Shown piece by piece: positions 19,680-21,103 of a DNA stretch of 21,103 nucleotides. Where the stretch lies: positions 1 through 21,103 of IMG/VR virus record IMGVR_UViG_3300033979_000560; one strand, 5' to 3'. Each line of letters opens with the position of its first letter. The stretch's first letter is position 1. The notes under the pieces were generated by a model. The model did not search any database, had not been told where the DNA came from, and worked only from the letters and a program-made list of their open reading frames with translations. The stretch is from a virus. Made by a program: the position numbers and the translations under genes.

Positions 19680-19862
19680 CTAGTGCCACAACTGCATCAG
19701 GCCACGGACAGCGACCACGACCCAGCCAGCGCTGATCACCGAGGCCCAGGCGGTGGATACCCAGGAGCGATGGCGGCGACGGATAGCGACCCGGGTGGCC
19801 CCGGCAAACAGGAGGCAGGCTGTCATGGCAGCCAGGCCCAGGACAATGTAGACAATAGCCAT
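19680..19862 (-). CDS. Small two-span membrane protein (60 aa), possible holin
   Basis: Residues 2-23 (AIVYIVLGLAAMTACLLFAG) and 38-56 (TAWASVISAGWVVVAVRGLM) are hydrophobic, separated by a basic loop (RVAIRRRHRS). This hairpin topology and the size suit a class II/III holin or a small phage membrane protein. It is the first gene after the terminator at 19901-19925 and its ATG is 20 bases below a phage-type promoter site. An overlapping 78-aa frame has an unnatural Cys/His/Pro composition and is a shadow. No family recognised; the holin role is only a possibility. Confidence 0.6.
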   Translation of the reverse strand: MAIVYIVLGLAAMTACLLFAGATRVAIRRRHRSWVSTAWASVISAGWVVVAVRGLMQLWH

Positions 19863-19882
19863 AGCAGATCCCCATCGTTTTG

Positions 19883-19894
19883 CTTAGGGTGCCC
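19883..19894 (-). promoter_or_regulatory. Candidate T7-like RNA polymerase promoter at head of late tail operon
   Basis: The minus strand reads CTGGGCACCCTAAG, beginning 5 bases after a strong terminator T-run. The leading CCTGGGCACCCTAA is close to the recalled Syn5 promoter ATTGGGCACCCGTAA, with one gap. The downstream ATG is 20 bases away. Placement after a terminator is what a new late operon start would need. Confidence 0.65.
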
Positions 19895-19900
19895 AGGCAA

Positions 19901-19925
19901 CAAAAAACCCCGGGCTAGCCGGGGC
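19901..19925 (-). terminator. Rho-independent terminator ending the 152-aa gene
   Basis: On the minus strand CCCCGG (loop CTAGC) CCGGGG is followed by six T residues (plus-strand A at 19902-19907). It starts 20 bases after the stop of the 152-aa gene. It separates that gene from the late operon. Confidence 0.85.
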
Positions 19926-19944
19926 AATGCAACAGCCTAGCAGA

Positions 19945-20403
19945 TCAGACCCTGGCCGCCCAGTGGCGCTCTAGCAGGTCGTCTGCCGTCCTGGCCAGGT
20001 TGATCCGGGCACCGTCGTTGATAGCCTCAGAAATAGCGCCTAGGTGGTATATGGCCATTTTCGAGTAATACTTAAGCGCCCCAGCTAGGCAGGACATCCA
20101 CAGGGGCAGCTTCTCCCAGGTGGGATGCTGGCTATTGTAGAACTGGCTAAAGCCTTTGATCGGCTCCTGCAACGACTCCCGACACTGGGCCAAGCTACTG
20201 CCTTGCTGGCTGGCTAGCACCACCAGGGCCTCCATGCAGGCCACATACCGGGCAGCCATGGTATCAACAGGCTCCCCGCTGACTAGGCCATCATTCACCA
20301 GTTGGATGGCGCGTTGTAGGTCGCCCAGGGCATCAGCGCTGGCTGGCCGCTCAGCTAGGATGGCTGGCTCTAGGTCAGCAAGGCGGGCAAGGGTCTTAGT
20401 CAT
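19945..20403 (-). CDS. Hypothetical protein, 152 aa
   Basis: A helical, Ala/Leu-rich, cytosolic protein (MTKTLARLADLEPAILAERP ... LQRAIQLVNDGLVSGEPVDT) with a conserved-looking aromatic centre (KGFSQFYNSQHPTWEKLPLW) and CLAGALKYYSKMAIYHLGAI. No catalytic motif, signal peptide or membrane segment is seen. It is transcribed leftward and ends at a terminator, so it is a separate unit from the tail operon. No promoter was clear in the 20404-20487 spacer. Function not recognised. Confidence 0.55.
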   Translation of the reverse strand: MTKTLARLADLEPAILAERPASADALGDLQRAIQLVNDGLVSGEPVDTMAARYVACMEALVVLASQQGSSLAQCRESLQEPIKGFSQFYNSQHPTWEKLPLWMSCLAGALKYYSKMAIYHLGAISEAINDGARINLARTADDLLERHWAARV

Positions 20404-20487
20404 GGGTGGATCCGATGTACGTCCCCACTAGCCTAGCAGAAACCCGAACAAAAGCCTATGGCCGGAAGGAAAACGCCTAAAGCGGGG

Positions 20488-20516
20488 TTGACAGCTCGAT
20501 ATGCAGGGGGTATATT
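20488..20516 (+). promoter_or_regulatory. Strong sigma-70 promoter of the 58/78-aa operon
   Basis: TTGACA (20488-20493), 17-base spacer, TATATT (20511-20516). Thirty-five of 36 bases from 20484 on match the promoter at 15606. The leader keeps GAACCACTTAC before the ATG at 20552. The spacer motif TCGATATGC may be an operator, as its conservation exceeds what -35 and -10 alone need. Confidence 0.85.
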
Positions 20517-20551
20517 GAAGCCATCGAACCACTTACACCGAGGACCGACCC

Positions 20552-20728
20552 ATGCCCAAGTTCATCAGCATTCAAGACGGCGCTTACCTGCTTAACCTAG
20601 CTCACATCGTTAGCATCGAGGTGAATAAAGGTTCCCTGGAAGTCACCTGTAACGATGGCCAGGGGGCCTACACCGTAGATGACCCCGGCGAGATGAAGCG
20701 CCTCATGAGCCTGATCGAGGTAGCTTAA
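20552..20728 (+). CDS. Hypothetical small protein, 58 aa
   Basis: The peptide reads MPKFISIQDGAYLLNLAHIV then SIEVNKGSLEVTCNDGQGAY and ends in a helix (GEMKRLMSLIEVA). It has the small alternating strand/helix layout of many phage accessory proteins (KFI....G..lnl..iv.ie......g.l.v). It lies about 30 bases below the transcription start predicted from the strong promoter. The stop is 3 bases before the next ATG, so both form one operon. No function is recognised. Confidence 0.65.
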   Translation: MPKFISIQDGAYLLNLAHIVSIEVNKGSLEVTCNDGQGAYTVDDPGEMKRLMSLIEVA

Positions 20729-20731
20729 GCC

Positions 20732-20968
20732 ATGATCATCAACGGCATCGACACATCCCTGATCAAGTCCCCAGTAGATCCCTGGCACTATGGCCTGCTA
20801 GACGGGGCGCTCTACGAGGTAAATAAAGGCTGGGCCTGGGGCGTTGCTGAAGTCCGCGAGGATGGCTACGTGAGCCACTTCAAAGACCTAAGGCAAGCCT
20901 TCCCCTGGCCAGCAAAGCAACCGCTATACGACAGCATCGAAGCAGCCGCGCCTGAAGCCTGGTGCTAA
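20732..20968 (+). CDS. Hypothetical protein, 78 aa
   Basis: Second gene of the plus-strand operon. It is Trp/Tyr-rich (SPVDPWHYGLLDGALYEVNK, GWAWGVAEVREDGYVSHFKD) and beta-rich, with no membrane span or known motif. The operon ends at a terminator a few bases downstream. The surrounding base composition matches the tail genes rather than the AT-rich inserts. Function unknown. Confidence 0.6.
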   Translation: MIINGIDTSLIKSPVDPWHYGLLDGALYEVNKGWAWGVAEVREDGYVSHFKDLRQAFPWPAKQPLYDSIEAAAPEAWC

Positions 20969-20985
20969 CCACACTCCCCCGCAGA

Positions 20986-21013
20986 CCCCCGGCCTAGCTG
21001 GGGGTTTTGCTTT
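20986..21013 (+). terminator. Rho-independent terminator of the 58/78-aa operon
   Basis: CCCCCGGC pairs with GCTGGGGG around the loop CTA (eight pairs, one wobble), followed by TTTTGCTTT. It lies 18 bases after the 78-aa stop. It overlaps the end of the partial gene on the opposite strand. Confidence 0.75.
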
Positions 21014-21103
21014 GGGCCACATAGCTGAGCAGGTCCAGAAACCGGCTGCCCCGCACTGGCGCGATCTGGTCCTCCAGCGGCTGGTACTGGCTGATCGCCC
21101 GCA
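20994..21103 (-). CDS. C-terminal end of an unidentified gene, cut by window edge
   Basis: On the minus strand one frame stays open from the window edge to a TAG at 20994-20996, giving 35 residues of natural composition (AISQYQPLEDQIAPVRGSRF, LDLLSYVAQSKTPS). The other two frames give a stop or strange Cys/Arg-rich peptides. Function cannot be judged. It would be transcribed toward the plus-strand operon. Confidence 0.4.
   Translation of the reverse strand, partial: RAISQYQPLEDQIAPVRGSRFLDLLSYVAQSKTPS

Noticed and set aside
19639-19875. 78-aa frame overlapping the small membrane protein
   Set aside because: Its Cys/Pro/His-rich composition is unnatural. The other frame has clear membrane spans and the usual promoter spacing.
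1-21103. Tailocin or extracellular contractile injection system instead of a phage tail
   Set aside because: There is no AAA+ ATPase or multiple-tube gene set typical of eCIS. A frameshifted chaperone, gp36/gp37-like joining proteins and phage polymerase-like promoters fit a phage better. A defective prophage or tailocin cannot be excluded without capsid genes in view.
1-21103. tRNA genes, CRISPR arrays, insertion sequences, attachment sites
   Set aside because: None were recognised by eye. Gaps are short and filled by the promoters, terminators and small genes listed. A tRNA or repeat scan would settle this.

Overview
The window is about 21 kb (GC in the mid-50s by eye) carrying the tail and baseplate module of a contractile-tailed phage or prophage. 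Nearly all genes lie on the minus strand and read right to left in the order of the Mu/P2 late region: gp36-like (DUF1320), gp37-like, sheath, tube, tail chaperone with a -1 frameshift, tape measure, a LysM/CIS-type tube adaptor, M15 lysin, LysM protein, a giant hub, spike, gp25-like wedge, baseplate J, tail protein I, fibres, and then the start of a Gin/Hin-like serine recombinase. No capsid, terminase or replication genes are in view. The host is probably a cyanobacterium. The SH3-like N-terminus of the M15 lysin and the abundance of palindromes (GCTAGC, GGATCC, but no HIP1 GCGATCGC) point that way. So does a set of promoter-like sites that resembles, from memory, the promoter of cyanophage Syn5 RNA polymerase. 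This is inference.

The most striking signal is a motif, GGGCACMCTAnn (M = A/C). Seven exact core copies and one near copy occur. The seven exact copies lie in the short intergenic or leader gaps; the near copy lies in the 30-base gap before the hub. Every copy is on the coding strand of the next gene, 17-23 nt (six sites) or 3 nt (two sites) before its start codon. The core matches the recalled promoter of phage K11 RNA polymerase and is very close to that of Syn5. I therefore propose that the late genes are transcribed by a single-subunit T7-like RNA polymerase encoded outside this window. A perfect minus-strand terminator sits just upstream of the first site and isolates the late region from the genes at the right end.

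Three accessory insertions interrupt the minus-strand run: (i) a 279-aa protein plus an 82-aa gene between sheath and tube, (ii) a 349-aa HEFGH metalloprotease plus a 95-aa partner between the tube adaptor and the M15 lysin, and (iii) a 79-aa gene between gp25 and spike. Downstream of each insertion a phage-type promoter site restarts the late operon. The three insert proteins share parts. A C-x5-C-x3-C-x6-C module is common to (i) and (ii), a KLPxNPT...GDG...DGAL.Y.P domain to (i) and (iii), and an MLIxI..P..IDF start to (ii) and (iii). They look like a modular family of phage cargo or effector proteins with exchangeable parts.

The plus-strand genes at the right end (58 and 78 aa) and the 82-aa insert gene use an almost identical consensus host sigma-70 promoter and a shared leader. 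This suggests a second, early or lysogenic, expression class.
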